DNA of 64,000 bases from Cerasicoccus frondis (GCA_031296915.1 JAVDPC010000008.1:62001-126000); one strand, 5' to 3'. Shown: positions 8,746 to 18,575, numbered from the stretch's first letter. Notes: generated from the letters alone by a model not told the origin. Translations and numbers: made by a program.

Positions 8746-11013
8746 ATGAAGTTTGTTTCTCGGATTTTTTCATGCCTTTGTTTTTTATCTCTGGCTGCGT
8801 GGGCCAGCGACGATACTGAATATGTCTCGCCGGAAGCTGTAGCCGAGTCACTGCGTGAGCATGCTTCCGAGTGGGAAGCTGCGATGCTATCCCATGCGCC
8901 GCGTTTGTTTTACGATAAGGAAAAATGGCCGAAAATAGCGGCTGATATTGATACGATGAATGGCCTGCGTGCTGAGTATCGCGAGCGCTTTTTTGCCGAA
9001 GCTGATCGCTTGCTCGATGAGCCTGTCCCGCAATATTTACCACCGGAAAAAGTGGCTGGCACCCGAGGAGATGCACGCACCCTTTATAGCGCCCGTGAAG
9101 AGCTTTGGCAACGCGATGTTGGCAACCAGATTTTTGGCTACGCATTTGCCGTGAGATTACGCCCGGATAACGCCCTATATCGTGCGCGTCTACATGACTT
9201 GGTAATGGCCGCTAGTCAGTATCAATCTTGGGGGCGGCATGATCCACCGATGGGCAATAATGCGGATTTGGCGGCGGGGCATATCGGCCGTGGTATTGCC
9301 TTGGCCTATGATTGGAGTTGTGACCTATTCACCGCCGAGGAGAAGGCTCAAATACGGCAGATTATAGCTCGTCGCATGCCGAATCTATTACGCGCATTAT
9401 ACGGCGATGCCTATTGGGCGCGTGGTTATGAGGAAAACCATAACCATGTGAGCGTCACGGCTCTGGGCTACTGTGGCATTGCGTTTTATGACGAAATACC
9501 CTCGGCGCCGATTTGGTTGGCGGCGGCGCGGCTAAATTTCATCAACGTGGGCCGGAGTATGGCGGCTGATGGCAGCTCGGTTGAGGGCGTGTCCTACTGG
9601 ACTTATGGGATGGAATACATCTTGCAGTTTATCGAAGCGACACGCCCGATCATCGATTCTGAATCCCTCTATGAGCTGTCGTTTTTGCAGAACGCAGCGA
9701 GCTACCGCCTGATGGCTTCGACTTCGGGGTTCGGTGGAAATTTGCTTTGGGGCGATGCTGTAGCGCGTGATTGGCATGGGCCGCATCATATTTTGTTTGG
9801 GCTGGCTTCGGTTTATGATGATCCCGATGCAGCCTACCTCGCAGAAAATATCGCTTATCCGCTCAATGGTGGACTCGACCAGTATGCGCTGCAAATGCTC
9901 TGGGCCAGTTTGGCGCCAACGCCGGAGAGTGCGCCTGAGCAGTTGGACCATCGTTTATCAGTGAACGATATGATTACGACGCGAAGCGGCTGGGGCGAGA
10001 ACGACTATTTGCTTAGCATGAAGGCGGGCTACACGAATCGCAATCATAGCCATCTAGATGCTGGGGCTCTGACGCTGGCATTTGGCGATGATTGGCTTTT
10101 AACGGCGCCAGGCTATGGCAAAGGTGGGGGAGAGAGTCATTTCTGGCAACGCCATGGCCCACGTTGGGAATATTTCTCGAATGCCACCGAGTCGCATGCG
10201 ACGCTTTTGATCAACGGCAAAAATCAGCGATTTGATAACAACGCGAAAGCCGTGGTGACGGAGTTTTTATCGGCTCCAGATTGGAGCTGGGCCTCAGTGG
10301 ATCTGAGCGATGTATACGATGATATTTCAGAGACTACACGTGCGGTATTGCACCGGCGCGGTGATTACATTCTAGTGCTTGATTATCTGCAGGCGTCTGC
10401 GCCGGTTACGGCGGAATGGTTGGCGCACTTGCGCTATGAACCGGATGTGTTGACTGGTGGTATGTTCGTTGATGGCCAGAAAGGCGATTTGTTTATCCAG
10501 TCAGTGGTTCCTGCGTTGGACTTTGCGCCACGCCAACCGACAAAGGAAAAAGTTGACGTGAAGATGGAACGACACCGAGGCTACACGCTCGCCCAGAAGG
10601 GGAGCGAATTGTCTTTCGTGACGTTGCTTCAGCCCATTGCCAAGGGCAGCGGAGTGCAGCCTCTGGAAACCGAAGCACTGTCAAGTGAGCCGGGGCAGTG
10701 TCAACTGATCGTCAGTGACGGAGATTGGGTCGATACTATCGGCTGGAACGAGCAGGCGCCTGAACAGCCAGTGGATTTAGGCGTGGCTCAGGTGCAGGCT
10801 GAATTCGTTGCTTTGCGAAAAAAGGATGATGCGGTAAACTCTTTAATCGCGATTGGTGCGAGGAAAATATTCTTTGCGGATTTTACTTTTGAATCGAAGG
10901 TTCCACGTAATTTTGCAGCTCGAGTCGGTAGTGATGGCGTATGGGAAATTACGGCGGTCGATGATATTATTGAACCGATTGTTCTCGCCGATGGAGTACG
11001 TGCTAGCCAATAG
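8746..11013 (+). CDS. Heparinase II/III-like polysaccharide lyase
   Basis: A 755-residue exported enzyme with signal peptide MKFVSRIFSCLCFLSLAAWA. The alpha/alpha toroid occupies about residues 45-380 and includes NHNHVSVTALGY and the Tyr-bearing GVSYWTYGME, typical of the active site of PL12/15/17/21-type lyases. The C-terminal beta-sandwich (about 400-740) starts with the conserved NRNHSHLDAGALTLAFGDDWLL segment of the heparinase II/III domain. These enzymes cleave uronate-containing glycans by beta-elimination (heparinoids, alginate, glucuronate oligomers); the exact substrate cannot be read. It sits 60 bp after the dehydrogenase and 24 bp before the symporter, in an operon under operator O2. 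Confidence 0.85.
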   Translation: MKFVSRIFSCLCFLSLAAWASDDTEYVSPEAVAESLREHASEWEAAMLSHAPRLFYDKEKWPKIAADIDTMNGLRAEYRERFFAEADRLLDEPVPQYLPPEKVAGTRGDARTLYSAREELWQRDVGNQIFGYAFAVRLRPDNALYRARLHDLVMAASQYQSWGRHDPPMGNNADLAAGHIGRGIALAYDWSCDLFTAEEKAQIRQIIARRMPNLLRALYGDAYWARGYEENHNHVSVTALGYCGIAFYDEIPSAPIWLAAARLNFINVGRSMAADGSSVEGVSYWTYGMEYILQFIEATRPIIDSESLYELSFLQNAASYRLMASTSGFGGNLLWGDAVARDWHGPHHILFGLASVYDDPDAAYLAENIAYPLNGGLDQYALQMLWASLAPTPESAPEQLDHRLSVNDMITTRSGWGENDYLLSMKAGYTNRNHSHLDAGALTLAFGDDWLLTAPGYGKGGGESHFWQRHGPRWEYFSNATESHATLLINGKNQRFDNNAKAVVTEFLSAPDWSWASVDLSDVYDDISETTRAVLHRRGDYILVLDYLQASAPVTAEWLAHLRYEPDVLTGGMFVDGQKGDLFIQSVVPALDFAPRQPTKEKVDVKMERHRGYTLAQKGSELSFVTLLQPIAKGSGVQPLETEALSSEPGQCQLIVSDGDWVDTIGWNEQAPEQPVDLGVAQVQAEFVALRKKDDAVNSLIAIGARKIFFADFTFESKVPRNFAARVGSDGVWEITAVDDIIEPIVLADGVRASQ

Positions 11014-11037
11014 TGACGAACTGCATGTTGCTCCAGT

Positions 11038-12804
11038 ATGAAAATTGAATACATCACCCTCGTTGTATACCTTGGCGTCTTGTTGTTATTGGGCGGGCTT
11101 TTTGCCCGATTCAATAAAAACCTGAGCGACTTTGTGCGTGGTGGCGCGCAGGGAACCTGGTGGATGGTAGGCACCAGTATGCTGATGAGCGGCATCAGCG
11201 CCTTTACGTTTACGGGTAATGCGGCGGCGGCTTATGAAGGTGGTCCAAGCCTTTTAATTATTTACGTGGCCAATTGTCTGGGCTTTGCCATTGGCGGGCT
11301 TTTTCTGGGGAAATGGTTTCGGCAGACTCGTGCCTACACGACAGCGGATGTTGTGCGCACTCGTTTTGGCACGGCAGTGGAACAGTTCTCTGCAATCTCA
11401 GGTGTATTTCTTGGCCCCTTTGGCGCGGCGATTCAGCTTTATGCGCTTTCGCTGTTTGCGAGCACGGTCTTGCAGATTGACCTTGTCCCCGTGTTGATAG
11501 CGATCGGCGTAATCGTCACTTTTTATTCGACGACAGGAGGCAAATGGGCAGTGATGGCAACGGATTTTGTGCAAGCACTGGTCATGTATTCGATCACGCT
11601 GCTGGTTTGCTTTCTGGCGCTGCGAGCAGTGGGTGGCTTCAGTGGTTTTATCGAATATTTCAGTGATCCGCGAGTTGCGGAAGATTATCGCTTTATCAAC
11701 GACGCCGGGCAGTTCCCAGGAGACCGATTTACCTACCAATGGGCCGTGGTGGTCTTTTTCATGCAGATCTACTCGCAGATCAGCATGAGCGCGGCGGGTC
11801 GCTATATCGCTGCCCGCGATGGACGCGAAGCCGCCCGCGCATCCTGGTGGGCTTTTGCTACGATGGCGATTGGCAGCGCGGTGTGGTTCATCCCGCCAAT
11901 GGTCGCACGCTTTATGTTTGAGACCGAGCTTATGGATAGCGGCTTGGATAAACCGTCGGAGAGCTCTTATGCATTTATCGCAACAAAGCTATTACCTAAT
12001 GGTATGCTTGGGATGTTGATTGCGGCTATGTTCGCAGCGACAATGAGTAGTATGGATTCCGGCCTCAACGCACAGGTGGGTAACATTGCTCGAAACATTG
12101 TGCCGCGTTTACGTGGCGCGCTCGGCTACAAAGATGAGCTGGCGCCGAAGACGGAGATTCGCATCTGCCACTTGTCAACGATTGTCCTTGGCGCGATTAT
12201 CATCACCTACGGCTTGCTCATTGCGAGTCAGACAAAGTTTGCGCTATTTGACGCCTACCTGATTCTAGGCTCGGTGATTGGTGTGCCAATGGGCTTTCCG
12301 ATGCTGATGGGGCTGTGGATCAAGAAACTGCCCAAGTGGTCTTATTTCCCAATTTTCGGAGGCTGTATGCTGCCGTCCTTCTGGTCGTTTTGGGTGCAGC
12401 ATTCCACTGGTGAGGAATGGACCATCCAACAGCGCACCATGTGGATTTTAATCTTTGGTTTGGTCGCGACGATCATCTGCCGGCTGTTTTACCGATCAAC
12501 ATCGGATAAGTCCCGCGCTGATGTAGATGAGTTTTTCAAAACGATGCACACACCGATTGATTACGAGAAGGAAGTCGGCTCCACTAGCATCGACTACGAT
12601 CAGTATTTCGTCTTGGCCAAGGCTGTCTTTGGGGTGGGGGCTGCAGTGCTCTTAATTCTGTTGGTGCCGAACGATTGGGGCGCTCGCGTTTGTATCTTGT
12701 TTGTCTCTGGCTTTATTCTGGCGTCCGGTGGGCTTTTATATTGGGGTGGCCTGCGAGCCCGTCAGAAAGTGCAGGCAATCATCGCGGAGCGAGATGCAGA
12801 TTAG
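11038..12804 (+). CDS. Sodium:solute symporter (SSS/SLC5 family)
   Basis: A 588-residue inner-membrane transporter with about 13-14 hydrophobic segments. It begins MKIEYITLVVYLGVLLLLGGLFAR and contains SFTW-like SSS features such as GISAFTFTGNAAAAYEGG (about residue 50), YTTADVVRTRFG (about 100) and an AAMFAATMSSMDSGLN segment (about 330), the Na+-binding region of TM8. Such transporters follow lyases in many verrucomicrobial glycan loci and import the resulting mono- or disaccharide with Na+. It starts 24 bp after the lyase stop, as the last gene of the operon. The substrate is inferred to be the unsaturated or keto-uronate product. Confidence 0.9.
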   Translation: MKIEYITLVVYLGVLLLLGGLFARFNKNLSDFVRGGAQGTWWMVGTSMLMSGISAFTFTGNAAAAYEGGPSLLIIYVANCLGFAIGGLFLGKWFRQTRAYTTADVVRTRFGTAVEQFSAISGVFLGPFGAAIQLYALSLFASTVLQIDLVPVLIAIGVIVTFYSTTGGKWAVMATDFVQALVMYSITLLVCFLALRAVGGFSGFIEYFSDPRVAEDYRFINDAGQFPGDRFTYQWAVVVFFMQIYSQISMSAAGRYIAARDGREAARASWWAFATMAIGSAVWFIPPMVARFMFETELMDSGLDKPSESSYAFIATKLLPNGMLGMLIAAMFAATMSSMDSGLNAQVGNIARNIVPRLRGALGYKDELAPKTEIRICHLSTIVLGAIIITYGLLIASQTKFALFDAYLILGSVIGVPMGFPMLMGLWIKKLPKWSYFPIFGGCMLPSFWSFWVQHSTGEEWTIQQRTMWILIFGLVATIICRLFYRSTSDKSRADVDEFFKTMHTPIDYEKEVGSTSIDYDQYFVLAKAVFGVGAAVLLILLVPNDWGARVCILFVSGFILASGGLLYWGGLRARQKVQAIIAERDAD

Positions 12805-12866
12805 CACGGTGTCGGGGCATATGTAGTCAATTGAAAGCTGCCCCAATCTCAAGAGTGAGGAGTTTC

Positions 12867-12929
12867 ATGGACCAAACTCGATACTTGAGCGAATTGGCTG
12901 ACTCGGTGCTTAGAGCTCTTTCCCTTTAA
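12867..12929 (+). CDS. Possible 20-residue micro-ORF
   Basis: ATG at 12867 preceded by GGAG eight bases upstream opens a 20-codon frame (MDQTRYLSELADSVLRALSL) that looks like a short amphipathic helix. It lies alone in the convergent gap between the symporter and the small secreted protein. A 7-bp inverted repeat (TGGACCA at 12868, TGGTCCA at 12931) brackets it, so it may instead be part of a structured 3' region. No homology is recognised. Confidence 0.2.
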   Translation: MDQTRYLSELADSVLRALSL

Positions 12930-12977
12930 ATGGTCCACTCTGGTGGGAGCGGAATTTAAGCTGGGAGTGCTCTAGCC

Positions 12978-13691
12978 TTATTCCTTCGGCTTTGGAGTGC
13001 GTTCGATAAAGTTACGCACGAGCAGTTCTTCAGTGACTGGGCGGTCTTCCGATGGTTCTTGGTCAACCAGGACAATGGTTGAGCGCGAATTGGGAATCAG
13101 CACTTGAGGCGCGCTGACGCGCAGGCTCCATTTTTCTTTGTCGAGTACTGCGGCTTGGAGCCATACCTGTAGTTTGTTCGAGTAGGGAAACTGATGCGAT
13201 TGCGAGGTCTCCAGCTCGGCGACTTCATCACCGACTTTGATCATCGCTAGTCGTGGTGAGTAGTTAAACACGCGCATAAAGCCAGTTGGGTGGAGTTCCC
13301 ATGAGTCGTTCACGACTTTCAGGAGAACTTCGTCAGTGTTGAGTGGATTGACATGAAACAGAATTAAATAGGGCCCGGCGTCTTTTAGCGTGAAGTTAGC
13401 GATTTCGAGCTTTTGGGGTGGGGCGCCGGGTTTTTCGCCAGGTATCTCGCGGTAGATATCAACCTGCTTGCCGATGTCGGCTTGATACGGCGAGGAGAAG
13501 CCGGTGCTCCCAGCCATGAGCCGCTTGGCTTCGCCATCGTAGTCGTAGTAGACGTTGGACAGTGTTTTACCGAGCGCCAAGGTGCGAAAGCTGGCTGCTC
13601 CGCTTGCTGCCTCTTGCGCATGTAAGCTGATGCCGATTATCGCGACAAGTAGGTTGCTGAGGCCGAATTTTAAAGGAAATTTGAGGTGCAT
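12978..13691 (-). CDS. Small secreted partner protein of giant pseudopilin 1
   Basis: A 237-residue protein of unknown family. The ATG at 13691 is chosen because it overlaps the upstream stop as TAATG and yields a proper signal peptide (MHLKFPLKFGLSNLLVAIIGISLHA). The mature part is homologous along its length to the protein at 48277-48960: aligned landmarks are VYYDYDGEAKRLMAG / LWYESEGKLMELQAG, IANFTLKDAGPYLILFHVNP / QASATIPQGVSQALLCFLPN and MRVFNYSPRLAMIKVGDE / IRFINFAGKAVAGVLGEE. In both places it directly follows a giant GspK-like gene. It is predicted periplasmic or extracellular, mostly beta. The function is unknown; a chaperone, subunit or anchor for the giant protein is the natural guess. 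Confidence 0.75.
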   Translation of the reverse strand: MHLKFPLKFGLSNLLVAIIGISLHAQEAASGAASFRTLALGKTLSNVYYDYDGEAKRLMAGSTGFSSPYQADIGKQVDIYREIPGEKPGAPPQKLEIANFTLKDAGPYLILFHVNPLNTDEVLLKVVNDSWELHPTGFMRVFNYSPRLAMIKVGDEVAELETSQSHQFPYSNKLQVWLQAAVLDKEKWSLRVSAPQVLIPNSRSTIVLVDQEPSEDRPVTEELLVRNFIERTPKPKE

Positions 13692-16600
13692 TAGATTTCT
13701 TCCGGGGTAAGCCATCGAAATGAGACAATGTTAAATTTGCGACCGAAAGCCCTGTTTTGCTGACTCAGATTATTTAAGGTGTCTTCGGGTGAATTGGCGT
13801 CGGAGTCGATGTAGTCGATTGTGCGCTGAACGACCGCTTCGCACCACGCGCGGCTCTCTGCCTCCTGAGTAAGTGGGTTAATGGACTCGCCATAAGTGCG
13901 AATGACAAAGGTGTCCGAACGTGCGGTTAAACCGGAACCAATGGCGGAAAGCACATCGGCTTGAGTGAGAAATTGTGGGGCAAAGGCGGACGTTGAGCCA
14001 TAGGGAACCTCACCGTTTAGTGTGCCTCCGTAGCCTTGCATCAACTCAAGATCAAACTTGCTGCCACGGTAGTTCGGTAAATCTCCGGATGGGTGGTGGA
14101 ATGGGTTTGTGCCTGAATTGCCATACGCTAAATCTTCACCATTATTGACAGCGGCAGTGCCTGAGATCGTAGCGTCAATTGCGGCTTGCAGCGCACCTTT
14201 GAAGCGCTCGTCGTCAACGGTGTCAGGATTGTCCGTCAGGCGACGATTGATAAAATCCGCCATCGAAACGAACGGGCCGCGGTTGCGAATTTCAGTGACT
14301 ATGTTTTTCGCTAGCTCGGCAATCTGTTCCTCCGTCAGTTGACGGTAGCCTTGCAAAGCCCAAGCTTGCGATGCGTCGATATCAGGTGCTTCTGTTGGTC
14401 GACTAAAGCGGGGGAGCGCTGCTGATAATTTATCTGCGGATGAACCGTCGGCTACCGGATCATATGGTAGCTGATTCAGGCCGCCAAGTATTGCGCGCCA
14501 AGCCTGTTCGGAGGTGCTGTTGATATTAAAGCCGCCCTTAAGACTGAGACCAGACGCGGCCAATTCTGCATCGCGTAAATCTGCATCTGACAGATTACCG
14601 TTGTTTTCGATTCGTGGGTTGACGAGTTCCGAGGGGATCGCGCTCCCGCTCGTGTCAGTGTCTGTGCCAGTACCTTCATAGGGAATCGTCGAGACGAAGT
14701 AGCGATCCCATAGCGCGCGATTTAGCAGCCAGGAAATATCGTAGTAGGAGGTAATTTTATCACTGGGGGTGGGCAGGCTGCTAGCGCCATCATAGGCTAG
14801 GCTAACTTCGCTCCGATTATCTAAAAAGTGGTAGTCGGCCAAGCTATTGCCAATTGGATATGCAGGATATGTGTTGATGTAAGACAGGTTGGCGTGCTGC
14901 AGCTGTCCCAATGATAGCAGCGGCAAATCTTGGGGACGGAACTCAAACAAAGTAGCGTCGACGATCCCTGTAACGGAATCTAAGCTGATCCCGGCGGAAG
15001 CACGCTTGCCGGTTGTCTCGGCGTTGAAGGTCATCCAGGGACTTTCCATACCTCCTCCGCCGCTGAAGTTGGCGGGGTTTACGTTGGAATCACCCTCGGA
15101 TTCGGTTACATATAATGATCGGGGGTTGCCTTGAGCGATCCAGCGCACATCAGGATAAATGGAGGATGAGGGGGGAGCTGCTGCAAAGTTTCTTTCAACG
15201 TACATCACCGAGCTCGGTTGGACGACATAGTCATCTAATGGCGCGGGACTTTGCAGGAATTCATTGCGGTTGTTGTGGAGATTGTTGTTACTATCTTGTG
15301 CTGGAGATAAACGCGTGATTGTTTGGTGCCATTGTTGGTCGTTGTGATCTGTAGTGTCGTAGCCGCGCGGTCCTTGTTGCATGGCTTCACCAAAGTAGAC
15401 GGCAACCTCTCCACCGGACATGCCAAATGAATCCGTGACGGGGTCGACCATGCGTGCGCCGCTTACGCGGAACTGTGCATCGACCTCATCGCTTTCAAAG
15501 CTCACTGCGTTAGCACCGAAATCAAGATAGGCATGCCCTGCGCCGTATAATCCATTGGTCATGATATTATTCGCTGGGCCGTAGCGATCTGCGTCATAGG
15601 CAACGCCACTTTGATCTTCCGGCAGCGTAAATATTAAACTGGCCCCTGGTGGTATTTCAGGGCAATAGATTTGGAAGCGGACATACGATTCGGCTGGGAA
15701 TTGACTGAGTGTGGCGCCCGAACCGAAGTTGACCGCTTCCTTGTGCTCCCATTCTTCACTGTCCTCATTGTACACCTGCAACTGATACCAGGCTCGGTAG
15801 CGACGATTGATGCCGATTTCGTAAGTGTGCGCGTTGATTGGCGCCGTGTAGGGATTCCACAATACGACCAGCGGAAATAGCGCCAGACGAATCGGTAAGC
15901 CTTCCGCCTTGCCATCTGGCGCATAGTAGCGCATGCCGAGGGAAAAGTAGGTTAAAATTGGCGCAACGCCGACATCAGTTGTGGTGGGGATGCGTGGTTC
16001 CAACCCGCCCGAGTTAGGAGATGTGGTCTGAGCAAATGACCGTAGCGCACCCCAAGTTGGCACGGCGAAGGAGTCATTGCTATCATCGGTGTTCGGTTCG
16101 AAGAGGTAAGCCGTATCGGCAGGGGAGCTGGCTCCTGATGCTAAGAGCCCGGATAGGTCCTGCTTCAATCCGCCAGCATAGCTGTCGACCAACAGAGATT
16201 CGGAATGTATCGTAATCGCATGCGGATTGGCTTGCATGGCAGTGATCATTGCATCGGAGTCGTTTGTCGCGAGGAATGACAGCTCATCTAAAGAGTTCAG
16301 CAACGCTAGGTCGTTGGAAGAAGGGTTGAAATTATCTCCAATGAGCAAGCTCTGGTCAAAGGCGTTGGTTTCGACTCGGTCCATCAGCTCAATTGCAGTG
16401 CGTTGCGCTGTGACGAATGCTTTGTCCAGGTTCGCTGTTTCGGCCATGTCGAGGGTCGCGTTCGCTTTAGCGCCTTCGTCGCCAACCCACCAACCGTAGC
16501 GGCCGGTTACCACGGATGCAGCATTTTCTTTGATGTCGACCAAAGGCGCTGCGACGTAGTCAAATACCGATGAGGCTGTGCCCGCACCGAGAAGGAGCAC

Positions 16601-17188
16601 TTGGGTGTCGTTGAGCGTGGGTTTGCTGTCAGCCTGCGTTAGATTGATCGTGCTGGTTGGCGTGTAAGCGAATGCGTTGGGGGCGCTGAGAATGTGGCCG
16701 TCGTCTGCAACATCATTTTCTGGCGTGAAGTTGACGTTCTCATTGCCGCTAACTAACCAATTAAGCAATGTCGCTTGCGAGCCCTTGCGGTCTGCATTGC
16801 CCGTAATTGTGCCAGCAACGGAGGATGGCTTTTCGGCGTAGTCGATTGGAGTCGTGTTGCCATAGACGCCAATCCAATTGCCGTTAGCATTGGTGGTGTC
16901 GGCGAGTGTGGCGTCCATGTCGGCGCGAGCAGTAGTGCGTTGGTCGGGGCCGGCGTATTTCTGCAATTGGCCGATGGCGATATTGAGCGCGAACAAGGCG
17001 TTTTGCCGTGCGATGGATGACTGCTTTTTTTGTGTGGAAAGTTCAGTCTCGACCCGGGTCAGCGTTGTTAAGGAAATTAACAACAGGACCATCATGGCCA
17101 TGAGAAGGATCGCAATCACCAACGCGAAACCGCTGCGTTGAGCGGTGAGGGCATTGGCCCCCTTTCGGAGTTGGTTTGGGTTTTGCAT
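13691..17188 (-). CDS. Giant GspK/PilX-like pseudopilin 1 (1165 aa)
   Basis: The N-terminus has a short basic leader and a prepilin-like site, QRSGFALVIAILLMAMMVLLLISLTTL (about residues 18-45), without the Glu-5 of major pilins, as in GspK and PilX. A helix follows (ARQNALFALNIAIGQLQKYAGPDQR). After a long beta-rich middle, the C-terminal third resembles GspK: GGFNINSTSEQAWRAILGG near residue 883, LTEEQIAELAKNIVTEI then RGPFVSMADFINRRL near 967, and ARSDTFVIRTYGES near 1094. GspK is about 330 residues, so this is over three times larger. The second such protein at 48977-52588 shares all these landmarks. It is fourth in a five-gene operon with lyase, GH37 and esterase. No other secretion genes are in view. 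A pseudopilus tip or surface scaffold is inferred, not shown. Confidence 0.75.
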   Translation of the reverse strand: MQNPNQLRKGANALTAQRSGFALVIAILLMAMMVLLLISLTTLTRVETELSTQKKQSSIARQNALFALNIAIGQLQKYAGPDQRTTARADMDATLADTTNANGNWIGVYGNTTPIDYAEKPSSVAGTITGNADRKGSQATLLNWLVSGNENVNFTPENDVADDGHILSAPNAFAYTPTSTINLTQADSKPTLNDTQVLLLGAGTASSVFDYVAAPLVDIKENAASVVTGRYGWWVGDEGAKANATLDMAETANLDKAFVTAQRTAIELMDRVETNAFDQSLLIGDNFNPSSNDLALLNSLDELSFLATNDSDAMITAMQANPHAITIHSESLLVDSYAGGLKQDLSGLLASGASSPADTAYLFEPNTDDSNDSFAVPTWGALRSFAQTTSPNSGGLEPRIPTTTDVGVAPILTYFSLGMRYYAPDGKAEGLPIRLALFPLVVLWNPYTAPINAHTYEIGINRRYRAWYQLQVYNEDSEEWEHKEAVNFGSGATLSQFPAESYVRFQIYCPEIPPGASLIFTLPEDQSGVAYDADRYGPANNIMTNGLYGAGHAYLDFGANAVSFESDEVDAQFRVSGARMVDPVTDSFGMSGGEVAVYFGEAMQQGPRGYDTTDHNDQQWHQTITRLSPAQDSNNNLHNNRNEFLQSPAPLDDYVVQPSSVMYVERNFAAAPPSSSIYPDVRWIAQGNPRSLYVTESEGDSNVNPANFSGGGGMESPWMTFNAETTGKRASAGISLDSVTGIVDATLFEFRPQDLPLLSLGQLQHANLSYINTYPAYPIGNSLADYHFLDNRSEVSLAYDGASSLPTPSDKITSYYDISWLLNRALWDRYFVSTIPYEGTGTDTDTSGSAIPSELVNPRIENNGNLSDADLRDAELAASGLSLKGGFNINSTSEQAWRAILGGLNQLPYDPVADGSSADKLSAALPRFSRPTEAPDIDASQAWALQGYRQLTEEQIAELAKNIVTEIRNRGPFVSMADFINRRLTDNPDTVDDERFKGALQAAIDATISGTAAVNNGEDLAYGNSGTNPFHHPSGDLPNYRGSKFDLELMQGYGGTLNGEVPYGSTSAFAPQFLTQADVLSAIGSGLTARSDTFVIRTYGESINPLTQEAESRAWCEAVVQRTIDYIDSDANSPEDTLNNLSQQNRAFGRKFNIVSFRWLTPEEI

Positions 17189-17231
17189 AGGGTGAGGAAC
17201 TTCTTGGTTATAGGCTTAATCGGCGCATATG

Positions 17232-18575
17232 CTACTTCTTCAAGTGTTCCTTGATGAAGTCTTCGTATTCCCGGCGCAGTTGAGAAGTTGGAACGGACAT
17301 TTGATGATGCCCCTGATCTGGAACGCTGATGATGCGTTTCGACGAAGGTAGTTGGTTGTAGGCGGCAAAAATTCCCGGAGGTGGGCAGGTGATGTCAATC
17401 AAGCCAACTGCCAATAGTGTGTCAGCTTTGGAGCGTGCGCTGAAGTACACTGCGTCAAAATAACGCATGGTGTTGGCTATTGCGTCTCCCTCGGTCGTGC
17501 CGATTTCTGCCTTACCCAAGCCGGGCCAACCGGAGATATCACCAGAAATGTCGCAGAGACCGGGCACGATTGCGACAGCGGCGGAGACTCGTTCGTCCAG
17601 ACCGGCAGCGGCAAGGACTTGGCCGCCGCCCTGGCTGATGCCGTAGGCGACAAGATGCTGGCCATCCCACTCCGGTTGGTCGCAAAGGAAATCGATCGCG
17701 CGCATCAGTCGGAGAAACATGCCTAGAAAATAAAAGTCGTCGCGGTTTTGGTTACCTTGGTGGCGGTAGTTCTTCAGTTCGCCCTCGGCCAACCTATCGT
17801 AGTAGGATTGGGGTTGTCCGTTGAGCATGCCATGGGCGTTGATGTCGATCACGATGGCGTTGTACTTTTCGGCGTAAGATAAAGTTTGCACAAGGCTGGA
17901 GCGGCACCAGCCGCCGTCTACTCCCGCAGCGTGGAAAAGGATAATTGCTGGGCAACTGCCGGGCGCCGCGTCTTTCGGGGCACTATAGTAGCCGCGCACT
18001 GGTTGGACATCGAGACACGGGATTTCGACATTCGCGTAGGTAAAGCCTTCTGCTATGCGGTTGATCTTATTGCGGTGGTCTGGATTCTTAGCCTCCAGTT
18101 CGAACTGCTCGGCAGTAAGCGGCTCAATGGTCGGAGTCGCTGGCGAGGCGGCAAGACGTTCCTTTTGCCTGGCCCAAAATGCATCGAAATCATCCGGCGG
18201 CGGAAGCTTTGGTTGGAACGCTTCGGTCCCGAAAATGACACCGGCTTCTGCGGCTGGACGCTTGACGTCGGGCAGGCGTACCGAGCAACGAAACCATCCA
18301 TGCTCCGGCGATGTGTAGCTAATGGCTTCATCGACCAACTGTGAATTCAACGGTTGCGTAGAGACGGTGTCCCAACGGTTTTGCCAGATGCGATATTCCG
18401 CGATGTCGCCAATTGCGGCTTCGTCACGCTTCACCTGAAAGACCGCAGTTTCACCGATGGCGTAAACGCCGTCAGGATGATCCACGCTTACGCTGTATTG
18501 CGATTGTGCGGCGTGAACAGGGACCCACGAAAGGGTGGCGATCAGGGTTGTGAGGATGGATTTTTTCAGTGCCAT
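17232..18575 (-). CDS. Secreted acetyl xylan esterase-like alpha/beta hydrolase (AXE1 / CE7-like)
   Basis: A 447-residue exported esterase. The start at 18575 overlaps the GH37 stop (TAATG) and gives the signal peptide MALKKSILTTLIATLSWVPVHA; a longer frame upstream is antisense noise within the GH37 gene. After an N-terminal beta domain (about 25-120), the AXE1 domain shows PPPDDFDAFWARQKERLA (family entry motif), the Ser nucleophile in AYGISQGGGQVLAAA (about residue 315), an Asp in AVGLIDITCPPP (about 390) and the His in DQGHHQMS (about 425). It probably removes acetyl groups from a polysaccharide so that the neighbouring lyases can act. Family assignment is firm; the glycan is inferred. 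Confidence 0.85.
   Translation of the reverse strand: MALKKSILTTLIATLSWVPVHAAQSQYSVSVDHPDGVYAIGETAVFQVKRDEAAIGDIAEYRIWQNRWDTVSTQPLNSQLVDEAISYTSPEHGWFRCSVRLPDVKRPAAEAGVIFGTEAFQPKLPPPDDFDAFWARQKERLAASPATPTIEPLTAEQFELEAKNPDHRNKINRIAEGFTYANVEIPCLDVQPVRGYYSAPKDAAPGSCPAIILFHAAGVDGGWCRSSLVQTLSYAEKYNAIVIDINAHGMLNGQPQSYYDRLAEGELKNYRHQGNQNRDDFYFLGMFLRLMRAIDFLCDQPEWDGQHLVAYGISQGGGQVLAAAGLDERVSAAVAIVPGLCDISGDISGWPGLGKAEIGTTEGDAIANTMRYFDAVYFSARSKADTLLAVGLIDITCPPPGIFAAYNQLPSSKRIISVPDQGHHQMSVPTSQLRREYEDFIKEHLKK

Noticed and set aside
8744..9145. 133-residue minus-strand ORF and similar long antisense frames in the lyase gene
   Set aside because: They are shadows of the heparinase-like gene, which has a signal peptide and full-length family motifs.
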